NCBI RefSeq assembly: GCF_022376445.1
Contig: NW_025955106.1
Location: 1 to 64,000 of the forward strand
From: Fomitopsis serialis
Lineage: Eukaryota > Basidiomycota > Agaricomycetes > Polyporales > Fomitopsidaceae
Direction of reading: 5' to 3'
Length of the DNA stretch: 64,000 nucleotides
Positions within the stretch are counted from its first letter, which is position 1. Every line of letters begins with the position of its first letter. Both the position numbers and the translations under genes were made by a program. Positions 1 through 11,400 of this stretch are shown here, piece by piece. Under the pieces are notes generated by a model that was given only the letters and a program-made list of their open reading frames with translations, ran no database searches and was not told where the DNA came from.

Positions 1-1
1 G

Positions 2-899
2 TATGAGGCAGCGGATGCGGGAGACACGAGGCCGAAGAAGGAGAACGAGCAGAACGTCAAGAACCGGGCGCGTGAGATCCGGTTCAATGCCCACAACCAA
101 CGGTTTGTTTTGTGTCTGCCGTTTTAAAATAATGTGGCTAATGGGCACTTGCGGCCAGGATGAAGGCGGAGGAAGATGCGTGGATAGAGGTCACCAACCA
201 CTATAATGCCTTTCGTATGGAAGTTGCTGCCGAGTTGGACAAGGCTGCATCGACCAAAGCTAAGGGCAAACAACGGGCTGTACCGGCAGATGACTGGGAT
301 ATCGATCCTAGAGACCTACCAGATCACTTCGGAGGGAAGGGTGGCGTAGAGCTCGCACGGAAGCTCGTCAGTGGAGAGTTCGCACAGCAAGACCCGTTGA
401 GCAGACGGCTGGACAGTCTGGAATACACGGTACGCAGTGATGCCATCCGCGCTCTGGTGTCATGCTGACTTTTGAATAGATCGACCGGGTGCATTCCCTC
501 TCAAACTCCGCACTGGAAACCACGCGCATAGCGGAAACAGATCTAGATCGTCGCTTCGCGATGCTCAACATCTCACTAGCCACTCGCTCTCAGCCCGCAC
601 CTACCTCATTACCATCCACGTCTGGTGCCGTGTCGTCCTACCTCCCACCCAGTCTCTCCCGACCACCACCCACAACCGACCCACAAGAATTGCTACGCGC
701 ATTGTCCCGAATCGATGCAGACCGTCCACAGAACCAAGTGGGCGACGCAGCGCGACGGGCTGTGAGGGAGGTACAGCGTGCCACCGATGCGCCTGGCGGG
801 ATGACAGAGAGACGACTCACTGCAGGCGTAGCACCTCCCACACCACGCAAACCGCCAGGTACGCCCCGTCGAGCAACAACGCCAGGCAAGGGTCGATGA
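2..899 (+). CDS. Dsn1/Mis13-like kinetochore protein, C-terminal part (5' end outside window)
   Basis: The gene enters from the left. Exons read 2-102, 159-429 and 480-899 (stop TGA), joined by GT-AG introns of 56 and 50 bp. The visible protein starts YEAADAGDTRPKK and has helical, charged stretches (NVKNRAREIRF, then EEDAWIEVTNHYNAF). These are followed by DPRDLPDHF and a Ser/Pro/Arg-rich tail ending TTPGKGR. Helical segments followed by a disordered basic tail fit Mis12-complex subunit Dsn1/Mis13, which links centromeric chromatin to the outer kinetochore. The family call rests on resemblance to basidiomycete 'Mis12-Mtw1' proteins as I know them, not on a search. The frame is intact throughout. 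Confidence 0.55.
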
Positions 900-1474
900 G
901 CGTCGCCTGTGTCACCCAACATCTCAACTTTTATTCGTGGTCGGACTGCGTCGGTTACGTGTCGTCTTCACTTCCTGTCTCGGTTTGTCCTTAACCATTC
1001 ATTGTTGTCCGCTGTGCTCCATCTGTCGGCCCATTTTGTCGTCGTTGCTCTCTGTACACCCTAAAGCCTCAAGCTAAAGCCTTATACACCCGTCCCGCAG
1101 AGTGTGCGCCTCGGCTCGCTAGGACCTGAGGAGAGACGGTTATGTATTCCTATTGAATATTCTTCTCTCTGCCTCCATAACCTGGGCTGTTGCCCTGCAC
1201 ACCGCTATCCTAGGTACCTTCGTATTTCTTGGAGATGTAACAAGCTTCGTAATGTGTAGTTTTGAAGTGCATTGCGAGCAGGAACGCATGGCTGTGACAC
1301 GGACGCGTCCAAGTCGCGCCTCCCTTCCGACACGCGTCTGCGGCGGAGCGCGCGTTCACAGTGACTTCACGCGCAACAGCTCCCACCGGGTCCCCTCAAT
1401 GCACTGGCTGCCCGTCTTTGCTCTGTTACATTTCTCAATATAAGGCTCTCCAACCTCTGACCCAAAATATCTGC
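900..1474. other. Intergenic, Dsn1-like to DHHC gene
   Basis: Between two genes on the same strand. It holds the 3' end of the upstream gene and the promoter of the DHHC gene. A short imperfect repeat (CTAAAGCC twice near 1062-1081) is present. No convincing coding exon is seen. Confidence 0.5.
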
Positions 1475-2853
1475 ATGATTTGCGCACAACGAGTCTTTCG
1501 CTGCTTTCGGGCCGTCGAGCGTGTCGGCGACAAGATCACAGGCGCAGCAGGTCCTGTATTCGTCACTCTCGGGGTCGTCTTGCTCTCTGTCGGTGCCGGG
1601 TGCTTCTGTGAGTTTGCTACTGTAGAATCGAGAGTCGGGGGACCTGAAATGACATGGATATAGTCGAAGTTGTCCGCCCGACTCTACCTCTGCCATGGCT
1701 CACGACGCCCATCTGCGCACTCATCGCCTTCAACCTGTTCATGCACTACTGTTGGGTGTGCATCGTTCCTCCTGGGTTTGTGATTGACCTCCCACGAGAA
1801 CGCGGGTCTGGGTGGCTGTGGGCGAAGCCGAAGTCCAGAGGGGGTCCATCTACTGCAGCGGGCGTACGATGGAGTGAGGAGGTGAATATTACGACGGCCA
1901 GTGCGACGAGGTGTAAAAGGTGTAAGGTGCTGAGACCAGAGGTGAGTATATGCTACCAAATTACGATGTGGCATTGCTGAAGGGAGGAGAGAGCGCACCA
2001 CTGTCGAATATGCAACAAGTGCATTCTGAAGTATGATCACCATTGTCCCGTACGTCCGTATCCCAGCCTGTGATCCCCATGTTCTGAGATATCCGCAGTG
2101 TATGCATTCCATAGGACATGTGCATCGTCTGCATTCCTAAGCCATACTGTCTGTAGGGGTAAACCAATGCGTCGGTCTCTACAACGAGCGACATTTCGTG
2201 CTCTTCCTGTTCGTCCCTCTACCGCCTGCTCTTGTTCATTCTCACCATCTCCCATGACAGTGTCTACGTATCCATCGCTACGTTCTGCTACGCCGCTTCC
2301 GGTTGGCGGTGCGTCTTCGCTGCTCTGGGCCTGTCCGGCGACGACCCCTGGCCGTACTACTCCCCGCCCGTGTTTGTCATCGCGACATACGTCCTTTCCG
2401 TCGTGATGTGTCTCGCGGTGACCATCATGACCTCCTGGCACATATGGGGCATCGCGTGCGGAGAGACAAGCGTGGAGAGCGCAGACCACGAGCAGTACCG
2501 CCAGACAGCGAAGGGGCGTGGAGAGACGTTTGTGAACTCGTATGATCTCGGGTAAGTGTACATGCGGTGTGGTATTGCAACGTCCTTCTCACTCGGCGGC
2601 TGGCTATGAAGGAAACGGAAGAACCTTGAGCTGTTCTTCAACGTCGGCCCGGATGGATAGTAAGTGCCGCACTCTCTTTGCCCGCATGCAGGCTCACCCC
2701 TGTCGTTCCGCCAGTCCGTTGTACACCTTGCTGTTCCCATTCCGCATAGAGCCATACACAGACGGCAGGTCGTGGGCGCGGAGACCCGGATATGAACGCC
2801 ATTCGGGCGTACGAGAAGGTGAAGAACTGACAGACCCAGAAGACGAGGAATAA
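1475..2853 (+). CDS. DHHC-type protein S-palmitoyltransferase (Pfa3/Pfa4-like)
   Basis: Catalyses S-acylation of cysteines on membrane-associated proteins, and itself sits in internal membranes. Exons read 1475-1607, 1664-1941, 1990-~2049, 2157-2551, 2612-2659 and 2715-2853. In order: TM1 ([15 protein letters not shown]), TM2 ([16 protein letters not shown]), and the zinc-binding Cys-rich domain with [10 protein letters not shown] joined to HHCRICNKC, then the catalytic DHHC in [23 protein letters not shown]3, TM4 and GETSVE (the TTxE-like motif) follow. The C-terminus has [15 protein letters not shown] and PYTDGRSW, as in Pfa3/Pfa4 proteins. The junction after DHHCP (intron about 2050-2156) does not keep phase with the obvious GT and AG, and the usual Trp after DHHCP is not seen. 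Either an alternative donor at 2054 is used or the copy has a small lesion. All other junctions are clean. Confidence 0.85.
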
Positions 2854-2966
2854 TAATGTGATTCTGCCTCATTTGTTTGTGTGAACTGTGGTATCATCCC
2901 AATGCACGTTATGAGCTATTTAACGATCGTACCAGCTTACGGTCAGAATGAGACTGAGTTGAGTCG

Positions 2967-4605
2967 TTGACGTATTCCCCTAGGGAGCGCACTGACACCG
3001 CGGCGCCGGCATATGCGAGACAGCGACACGCTCGCTCGCGGTGTATCCAAGACCATCTCAACTGTCATCTGGCGAATTTAACACAGGTTGTATCCGTAGG
3101 GTGTACTGAATCGATCCTTCGCTCCCTCGTCAAACGAGCATCCAGTCCCCATCGACCTCGTTGTCACCGGTTCGGTCCCTTCGGGATTAGGGCTTTCACC
3201 CAGGTGCTTACTGCTACGTCGCATTCATACACAGAGTACACTTGGATTGACGCATCACAACAGTGCCGCGATGGTGGTTCCATCCACGTTTTCGTTCCTC
3301 GCAGTGAATAACAAGCTCGACAAACTGACGAAAGGCCAGCTGGTCGAAATGGCAATGGAGAACGAGCAGCGTGTCGCTACGTGTGCAGCCCACTTCATCC
3401 GCTGCAGTTCATTCATTCCAGTGATTGCAGGCATCAACAGCGGCGGAATGGACCAGGCTGCTTCGGTCATCTCCATGCCTTCGTCGGCATTGTACATCGC
3501 ATTCTTCCCCTTCCTGCACGCGGAGCTGGTCCTCCTCTCCGTGTTACGCACCAGAGCGCGCGCCGTGTTTGTCTCTGCCAACTCGCTGGTGGTCAGCGAC
3601 AAGGCTGTCGGCGAGTCTTATGCCATCCCTCCTTGAATATACGCTCAAGAGACATATCGGGCGCGAAGACGCGCTACAACCTACGCGTGGTAGACGCTCG
3701 CCGGTGCCCGCATCCTCGCGCGTCATCTCAACGTTCAGCTGCAGCCTACCGAGCGCCCGACCCTCCGCATCATGCTTGGGCGGTGGCCCGGCCACACCGA
3801 ATCGAAGGGCCAGCCGACCGAGCTCGACACGGACAAGCTGAAGGCGGGCCTGCAGAAGGTGCTGCCGGAGGTGGAGAAGCTGCGCCCGGCGGGGAGGGGC
3901 GACGAGCAGCTGGGACTGACGATGGAGGAGATGATCAAGGAGAGCGGGCTGGACGCGGCGCTCTTCAACGAGGTGTACCTGAGCTGGGTCGAGGGTGCGT
4001 CTTCCTCTGCCGCTCGGCCACATCCACTGGGAAACTGACGCGGCGCCGTGGTCGATCTTCGCAGTCGAGGCGATGCACTTCCAGATCTACACGGCATGTG
4101 TTCGAGGAGTCCCTCCGAGTGATCGAGTTCTGCGCGGCTTGTCTGCGAGCGGCGGACGCGGCGGACCTCCCGGACAGCGTGCTCCGGGAGCTGGGCGACC
4201 TTATGGATGCGTCTCATTACAACTCGCGCAGGTTCTTGGAGCACTCGTGTCCAGAGGTAGACGAGCTCGTCCGTATCACGAAGGAGGCCGGCGTATGCAT
4301 CCAGGCTCACGGGTGAGTCGGCGACGGGAAGCGTGTGTCTTGTTGTGCGGATGAGGCTGATACGTGCGGCGGTGATAGGTGCTGGTTGGGGATGCACGGT
4401 GTCGCTTGTGGCTGAAGATAAGGTGGACCTGTTTATTGAGAAGCTCGTGGCGACGTACCCTGCGTACAAGGGTCTCGAGGGCGAGGTTTTGAAGCAGGTC
4501 ATCTTTGCAACGAGGCCGAGTAGTGGAGCATGTGGTAAGTCCCAGGCCTTCCCAGTGCTCGTCGACACATGTGTTGATGCAGACACAGTGTTGAAGCTCG
4601 AGTAA
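2967..4605 (+). pseudogene. Galactokinase (GHMP kinase) pseudogene
   Basis: Galactokinase phosphorylates galactose in the Leloir pathway. Recognisable pieces in order: FAPSSNEHPVPIDLVVTG and SVPSGLGLS (ATP-binding GHMP motif) around 3119-3200; SAAMVVPSTFSF and QLVEMAMENEQR (3263-3375); NSGGMDQAASVISMPSSALY (3434-3495); ANSLVVSDKAV (3579-3610); AKTRYNLRVV (3662-3692); LAGARILARHLNVQL; the C-terminal lobe; and GAGWGCTVSLV (4378-4410). The N-terminal substrate-binding part is missing or unreadable. The frame breaks at about 3693-3697, 4091-4101 and 4289. The conserved GAGWGGCT motif has lost one Gly codon. The reading ends at RPSSGAC and VLKLE before a stop. This is a clear relic; no intact galactokinase is visible elsewhere in the window. 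Confidence 0.85.
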
Positions 4606-4664
4606 GCATTGCTATGGTGAAGGAAGAATGTACGAGATGTGCGTATGTAATAAGATTGGTATAT

Positions 4665-7105
4665 GTGTCATTCTCGCACGAGGCCCAGTCGTGTGCAACT
4701 CGACCGTTATTGGCGTCAACGGTGGTTGAAGGCGCTGTTCATACATCCCGAAGCGTTGGATAGAGGTATGTGTCGCTTCTCATCCCTTTGATCGGTCGCT
4801 TACATACTAGGCATCGATAGAGTTCCGCGGTACAGGTGAACCTAAAAGCATGAATTGCTGCACGGCCGCCAATGTGGCCTCAACCTGTGTACGGCGGGGC
4901 TTACGGACGCTTCTTCCAGCTGATTTGAGGTATGGAGCCATCAAAACGCGTCTAAATCCTTACGGAAACGCATCCAGTGATCGGGCTGGTAGGAGCCCTG
5001 AGTGGTACTCAATTGATCCACGTGTCATTTCAGGCTGTGACCGGGTACGTACTCAAATACTCCAGGCTGTGGTTCTCCAACAATCTGTGTGCAGAACAAA
5101 GATACATCATATGTTGCACGCGACTTGCAAAACTCAATTAGGGGCATAAAAGGTCGTAACTGAGAATACGTCCGGTCAGTCGCTATCCGGCTTGTGACTA
5201 CATTCACTCGAAGGACACCAATTCCTCCATGTCTACATCCACGGCCGAAGCGATCGCCAGTGCACAGTTTATGTCGGTGCTATATCTCACAGTATGTCCT
5301 GAGACCGTTACGGAGCTCACTTTATCATGTACAGCTTAATACAGGATTATATGGGTTTCGCGTGTACAGGTCTGTCTGAAAGTGGTAGTTCCGCTATGGA
5401 TCGCTCAATGCGTTTGCAGTATTTCCCATCTATGATTATCTGCTTACTGTGGGCAGCGACATCAATCTCTTATGGTTGCAGCGTGCACCGTTTGGGATGA
5501 CCACGCTCATGGTCTTGATACGATTCACCATCATTGGCATGCCAACTATCCAGTTGGTGTCCATTCTGTACGACTTACCGGTATGTCACCACATCCTTCT
5601 GCATCTTCGCACTACTCTTTGACTGTGTTCCATAGACTTCGGAAAGGTCAGCCACTGAAGGCCATTCATCGGACCGTCGTCTCGATGACTTATATGATGT
5701 ACAGTTGCCGCGGTATTTACGTCAGCTCCGCAGTATTCAGTCAGCTCCCGAATATACTGGACGCAGGTCAGTCTATTGTCCCAAGACTTCGTGTTCGCCT
5801 TGTATACTGAACTTCAACTGGCGTCACCAGTGATTTCGGCAATTCGTGCATACGCAGTCAGCAACCGTAGTTTGGTGTGGGCTGCAATAGTATTTTCGAC
5901 TGGCATACTCGTGGCTATCATCAATGCGGTAGGCAAAATCTGACGGACTTCAAGTTGGAGAATGAGCCACTGACATACACCTGCAGTACATGATAGCGAC
6001 AGACCGAATTTATGTGGGGTACGAGGATGGCGTCGGGATCTGCGATATCGTGGTCCACTTCGTAGGTAGCACGTCTGAAAAGTGAGTATTTGCCACTGGA
6101 CGATCAAATGCCTCCACTGATTGCATGAAGTGGTGATCTCTTGTAACAAACCGATTCTATCTTAAGCAGGCTTACTGACCTTTCGTCGTAGTGCAACTCG
6201 TTGCTTTGATTTGCAATATACTCTCGCAAGCTATCGTCACCGGTCTCACCTGGTCAAGGATGCTATTTCTTGTACGACGGCCTGGAGAGGGACAGGCTCG
6301 AGTCAACCCAAGGTCATTCAGTATCTCGTGGTTTTTCCTTCGAGACGGTGCGGGAAAACTCATATTTCACTTCTTCGCCGGACGATTCGACTGATGTTGG
6401 GTTGCTCCCAGGTACTGCCTATCTCATGCACGTCCTACTCTGCCCATCTACACATGCTGTATTCTTATCTACCTTGTTCTAGAGCAATGCTGCTTCTGCA
6501 GCTCGTCAACTGTCTACTCCTGTATCTTACGGTGCGATCGTGTGATTATTCGTCATGGGTTTGCATCCTCATCAGCCTTACATCAGGATGTGTCTTTCAA
6601 TACATTCTCTCAACCGTGCGTATTCCCAGCCTCACTTACAGAAAGGCTTGGTGCTCATTCGAGGTCTCAAAGGATACAAATAGTGTTGTTGTCGCGGCTC
6701 CTACTCAATCTCCGGGAAGCCTCTATGAGAGACGTCAATCCGGACGCATCAGGCTTCACGATTTCCCATATACTGGGTGGTCTCACCCACGTATCGAGCA
6801 TCGCCTTCGAACCCCAACCTGGTGCCGCGGCTGCTGCACACGCTACCACCGAAGAACATGAAATGGACGCGATGAACGATCCAGGCAATGACGCTGACGA
6901 TACGGATCAGGTGAATGTTTACGGCGATACGGATATTCAGGAAGAGCAACGGTGAAATGGGTAGCTCATTCATCTGCTTCGCTCTATGTGCGCATTCCTG
7001 TACGGTACGGATGTGGGGTCTGTCACTGAATCAAAATCGATACCGAAGTATTCATTCCTTCTGCTTGGAGCCCTTTGGCTCGGTGCGATGCCTCACGAGT
7101 ACGAG
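4665..7105 (+). repeat. Direct segmental duplication, copy A (partner 34907-37540)
   Basis: From TGTGTCATTCTCGCA onward this stretch aligns by eye with 34907-37540 in the same orientation. It includes the upstream region, the whole DUF6533-like gene and about 150 bp of 3' flank. Similarity is high across exons and introns and is interrupted by one unrelated block (about 4800-4975 against 35080-35360). Copy A starts just after the galactokinase relic, which copy B lacks, so the breakpoint lies there. Confidence 0.85.
5229..6955 (+). CDS. DUF6533-like multi-pass membrane protein, copy P1
   Basis: Start ATG opens MSTSTAEAIASAQ. The diagnostic exon 5420-5580 encodes FPIYDYLLTVGSDINLLW, the YDYLLT...E/D...W hallmark of basidiomycete DUF6533 proteins, followed by a membrane span. 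Later exons encode ASPVISAIRAYAVSNRSL (about 5819-5875), TM spans with TGLTWSRMLFLVRRPG (about 6245-6290), ISWFFLRDG and LLSRLLLNLREASMRD. An acidic tail ends VYGDTDIQEEQR with stop at 6953-6955. Function in this family is unknown; a sensor or GPCR-like role is only speculation. Reading frames of the exons are open, but the junction before the VALICNILSQ exon does not keep phase as I read it, so the exact splicing is unresolved. It converges on the minus-strand copy at 7650. Confidence 0.7.
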
Positions 7106-7649
7106 AGGTTACGGTGCTACCAGCGATCATTTCTACTCAGCCTCTGAGTCCCTCAGCTACTACACCCGACGCAATGACGTCATCCTTGCCGATTTTGAGA
7201 TCATCGGAGGACGCACGATCGCTCGTGGGTTCTTCAAGCTGAACCTCGTGAGCTTTCCTCCGCGCATCGCGACGCGACAAGGCAAGCATGGTGAGTGCTG
7301 TGCAAACTGATAGCAGATGACTTAGCCGGCAGTGCCCAATGCGAGTGACTGGAATCAGACCTACTCAGGGCCACCATCATACAGGCCGTCGCCACGTTCC
7401 CTTTGAATACACTGTGACCGCACTCGTCAACTACGGTGGTCAGATCAGAGATGTCATGCATACCGGGGTTGCTCAATTTGAGGAAAGAAGACCCTGTCCA
7501 ATAGAGGCATTGAGCGATGCCGCACGAAGGCATCAATATGGACAATCCTTACGTGAGGTACCACGTCCGCACGATACATGCAAATGTATTGCAATAGTGA
7601 TGCAACTCATGTCTCCGAGATGGAGATGGAGATGCCATTGACCGCAATG
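6956..7649. other. Convergent 3' region between two DUF6533-like genes
   Basis: Tail-to-tail spacer. The first ~150 bp belong to the direct duplication and match the flank after 37365. Short open frames on both strands here have no recognisable domain and I do not call them genes. Confidence 0.5.
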
Positions 7650-9205
7650 CTAAGCAGTACAAGGACTATTGTCGCGTATCGTAGACAATTCGATTCCCTC
7701 ACCGGCGCCATCGGTCAAGTCTCTTGATGGTGAGATAATTGTAGTAAGCTCCGTATCCGTATCGTCCTCAACCGGCTCGCCCGCGAAGTTCAAAGTTGAG
7801 GTCCCGCGAGGTGAAGACACGTCCAAGAACCCTGAATTCCCACTTGAAGCTCCAGAGCTGTGAGCCGCTGCTCTGAGATTGAGCAGTAGACGGGCGAGGA
7901 AGAAAACAGATAAGCTGTGTACAGTTGGTTAGTGCGCAAACCCTTCATTGACACATCGCTCTTGCACGACTTACGGAGATATCATGGTTGACGTGAGCAT
8001 ATCAGTTTGCTGGGAGAGGTATAACGATGAGAACCTGCGGTCATCGTGAAGAATCACTCACGTACCGTGGAGACCACCACGACGATGTCGACGATGTTCA
8101 GAGTGAGCATGATACTGTGCTTTCGTTCAGTGTCTCGCGGAAACGGCCTACGCATCCACTCACACGAAGTAGAATGTTCCTGGTGCCAAAGTGAGCAACT
8201 TCTCGCTGACATACGGGAAGCACGGCGTACCGTCCCGCATCAGGTACCAGGACAGAGCCTGAATTTGAGCCATCGCATTGTCGCGTAGCCTAAATCTCAC
8301 TGTGCGGAAAGTAGTCCACCAGGTTGTGGCAATGACTACGATGTCGCCTAGTATCGCACAACCGCGGGAAATCAGATCGATGCCTATAGTGCCTGAGGAT
8401 CCCCTTGAGCTGTCATCATGTATCGCTTGATATGGACACTGTACCTCTGAGTACAATGTATAAGATGATGGTCACTACGCGAGCCAGAATTCTTACTGAA
8501 AATAAACCATGAACACGGGGCTAATGCCGAGACACAATGCCAACAGCGTCACGTATTTGTTCCGCATGGTTACAGCATATACACGCATCGTAGAAACAAC
8601 TGCCAATGGGACACATCAAAATCGAAAATAAGTGCAGAACGACTCGTCACTTACTTGCTGTTAGGATCATGCTGATTGCGGGGACGAAATAAGCAGACAT
8701 TACAGTGAGAACGAGCGAGCTGTTTTCCATGTCAGGATAAGGTCCGAGCAACATCCACAATGTCCATACCCTATCTGGTAGTGTAAAACATAAAGGACAT
8801 TTCTCGAGCAATGGTGAAAGAGAGGCGGCTTACAGCATCATTCAAAAAACATGGCGTGAATTGCAACAAAGAGATGACGACAATCCATAAGAGGACAAGG
8901 CGAATAAGCACGGAAAGCAAAACAGCCGCACGAGGTAGCTTCTGACTCCAGAGCAGCTGTATCTCCACGTCGAGGGTAAGGAGGTAATCATAAATGATCA
9001 ATGCTATCAGGAATATTGAGAAATGAACACGCTTGACGAAGTTACATCCATATTGTCAACCTACCAATTGGTGCAAGACCCAAATAAGGACCAAGATTCG
9101 GGGAACTGGGGGTTTCATTGAAATGGATGTCTCGGGTGCAGAGAGTACTCACGCGATATAGACTATTTCCAGGTCAACAACACCTAGTCTCGGCGAAGAC
9201 AGCAT
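7650..9205 (-). CDS. DUF6533-like multi-pass membrane protein, copy D1
   Basis: Minus-strand gene. The proposed start at 9205 gives MLSSPRLGVVDLEIVYI, then a spliced exon SPNLGPYLGLAPIG. An exon with ALIIYDYLLTLDVEIQLLW and a hydrophobic span follows (about 8990-8870). Downstream exons include RGCAILGDIVVIATTWW, the conserved ALSWYLMRDG, and LNLRAAAHSSGAS, leading to an acidic Ser/Thr-rich tail ending SPCTA at the stop 7650-7652. The first three junctions keep frame by hand. It is closely related to the copy at 13436-15027, down to the tail phrase SGFLD. Function unknown; the membrane topology and the YDYLLTL motif place it in the DUF6533 group. Confidence 0.65.
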
Positions 9206-10330
9206 ACTGAGGAATGCCTCGGTAGATGAGCGCCGATAGGACAACGTTGACTGACAGCATATATAACAATGTTCGTCTCAGCGCGTAGCACATGGCTCAT
9301 GCCCGTGGAGACGGCATCGACTGTCGTCCTGTTCATCTTGTCATATCTCAGCAGGTGTGACACAGAATCAGATGTCCGATGTCAGTGGGCAGTCTCGCGA
9401 GCGACAAAGGATAAGTGTTAACCGCTTTCGAGGAGTCCCAGGCAGCGCTTCTGATCGAGTGGCATGCTGTTACTTACCACCCGAAGTCAAGGAGAACAAG
9501 AACTGCGCCAGTCTTAACGTCTGAAAGGCGCGGGTCAGCGCTAGCAGACCGCGCGTTTCACGGCTATGCTCATACACACCAACGACGCGCAAGCACTGCA
9601 CGCCTGGTCATATATGTGTAAGTGGAGACTCAGCGAAAGATCCCCGCGCTCCCGCAGCACGCGATGCCACGCGCGCACGCCTTCGCCATAGTATGCTCAG
9701 CGCATCTGTCGTCCCCAAGACACGTTCCACATATGCGCAGTACTGTACGAACATTTTTGACAGTAGCCTGAGAGTGACGTACCAACGGTGTGGCAGTGTG
9801 GGCTAGACATACAGAGAACTCATTCTTGTTGCCGACGTATATCGTCGGCGCTGTCTTCGGAGGAACATACGAGACTGAAAGTACGGTGGCTCCCCCTTTG
9901 CGGAGCGCATTCATCCTTTCCTGTGAACTCGAGATGGTCAGCATCGTGGCGAAACATTGCAGGAAGGACGACAATGAGCGAATCAGAAGTAGCTCCGTGA
10001 AAGCATATGTAGCACGAGCGCATAGCCGGACGTATATCAAGCCGCTTCCCAAGGGTCTATCTGCACGCTAAAGCGAGCTGACTGGCCCTCCGAAGGGTCA
10101 TATGGCCCCGGCAGATTATCATCATAGTATACGCAGTAAGTGCCAGACGGCTCACCATCATCATTGCAGCGCGATGCCACGGAACATCTCTTCGGTGGCA
10201 AACGTTTCGGTCGGAGCAAACTGGTGTGAGTAGCATCATTCAACATAAACTACTTAACGCAGGAGGGTCCGACGCCGCTACAGCCGTCGTCGTTATACTA
10301 TGATCCGTGAGTGCCAACGGTGATTTCTTG
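9206..10330. other. Upstream region of copy D1, partly duplicated at 15.2-15.9 kb
   Basis: No gene is called. A minus-strand phrase NLPGPYDPSEGQSAR near 10070-10125 recurs as SLPGPYDPSEGQWHAR near 15845-15890. The shared DNA core TGGCCCTCCGAAGGGTCATA lies at about 10083 and 15851. This suggests the D1/D2 duplication included upstream sequence, possibly a short secreted-protein exon. Evidence is too thin for a gene model. Confidence 0.4.
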
Positions 10331-10640
10331 ACCATCTAAAAGGAGTGGGACGAGGGTGGTGCTGTGGCGCGCGTAACTCGCGTGGCTTTTCGCGTACGCC
10401 CACGAGAAACGCACATGGAGCGCACATGGCGTCCACGTTCGCCGCGTGGCCTCATGTGGCGCACCCTCCTCCCATAAGCTCCCGGCGTCTTCCGCCCGCG
10501 GGCGCCTGCGCGAGCCAGCCCGAGGTGTCCCCGAGGTGGAATTTCCGTGCGAGCATGGGGGTGATGTGATGGGAAGATTGAGTAGAAAAAAAATGAACAG
10601 GGTACATAGAAGTTATATATAGGAAGCACAATTAATGGGA
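10331..10640. other. GC-rich block followed by a TATA-like stretch
   Basis: A GC-rich 200 bp segment of unlike composition (rich in GCGC and CACATGG) ends near 10560. It is followed by an A-run and TTATATATA at about 10612-10620, just before the repeat array. This could be a promoter reading into the array. I see no coding exon. Confidence 0.3.
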
Positions 10641-11400
10641 AGAAAAATACAACTCACTGCTGGGAAATAGGACAACTCAGCACTGGGAAATCAACACAGG
10701 GTAAATAGTAGAAATCAGCCCTGGGAAATGAGATATCAATACCGGGAAAATAAGGAAGATTGGTACCAGGAAAACAGGACACATCAATAAGTACCAGGGA
10801 ATAATGGGAAACACTGCAGTAATACCAAAGAAATAAAGACCAACTTGAAGAAGGCAGAGATATCAATGAAAATGTACCACAGGCCGGAAAATATTGAATA
10901 AAAATGTAATCACAAGGGCAACACACAGCATTGAATGAAGCAGATTAATATCAGTACTGGGATCAATACCGGGAAATAATGAGAAAAACAGCAGTAATAT
11001 GGAAGAAATGCCCTACAGCAGATTATAAAATCACAAGACAATGTATATACAGGAGAGTGTACTGCAGGCCGGGAAATATTGAACCAAAATGTAAACACAA
11101 GGGCAACACACAGCATTGAATGATCCAGATGCTGCCAGCCCAAGCATGTAATCTTAAAAGTAACATGAAGCAGTGAATGAAAACCCGCCGCCAGACCTGT
11201 GGCGAAGCCCAGGTCTGGGCTCAAGCATGTAAACTTAGGGGTAACATGGAGCACAGAATGAAAGAACTGCCGCCAGACCTGTGGCGAAGCCCAGGTCTGG
11301 CAGGCCCAAGCATTGTAATCTTATGGGCGACATGAAGCAGTGAATGAAAGAACCGCCCCGTCAGCCCGTGGCGAAGCCACGGGTTGACGACGCTCGTCTA
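10641..11400 (+). repeat. Degenerate repeat array with GGGAAAT motifs and three stem-loop units
   Basis: The first part (10660-11123) repeats (C/A)(T/C)GGGAAAT-like words every 20-60 bp on one strand. It also contains a ~185-bp tandem duplication: 10872-10938 matches 11057-11123, sharing ACACACAGCATTGAATGA. The last part has three ~85-bp units (flank AAGCATGTAAWCTTA, then ATGAAGCAGTGAATGAAA), each ending in a hairpin: 11191-11218, 11273-11300 and 11360-11388. The first two stems are CCAGACCTG/CAGGTCTGG. The third is GTCAGCCCGTGG/CCACGGGTTGAC. All share the apex GGCGAAGCC. The GCGAAGC core is known to form an unusually stable DNA mini-hairpin. Confidence 0.75.

Noticed and set aside
10641..11400. 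CRISPR-like array
   Set aside because: Repeats are degenerate and irregularly spaced, spacers are not unique units, and the DNA is fungal.
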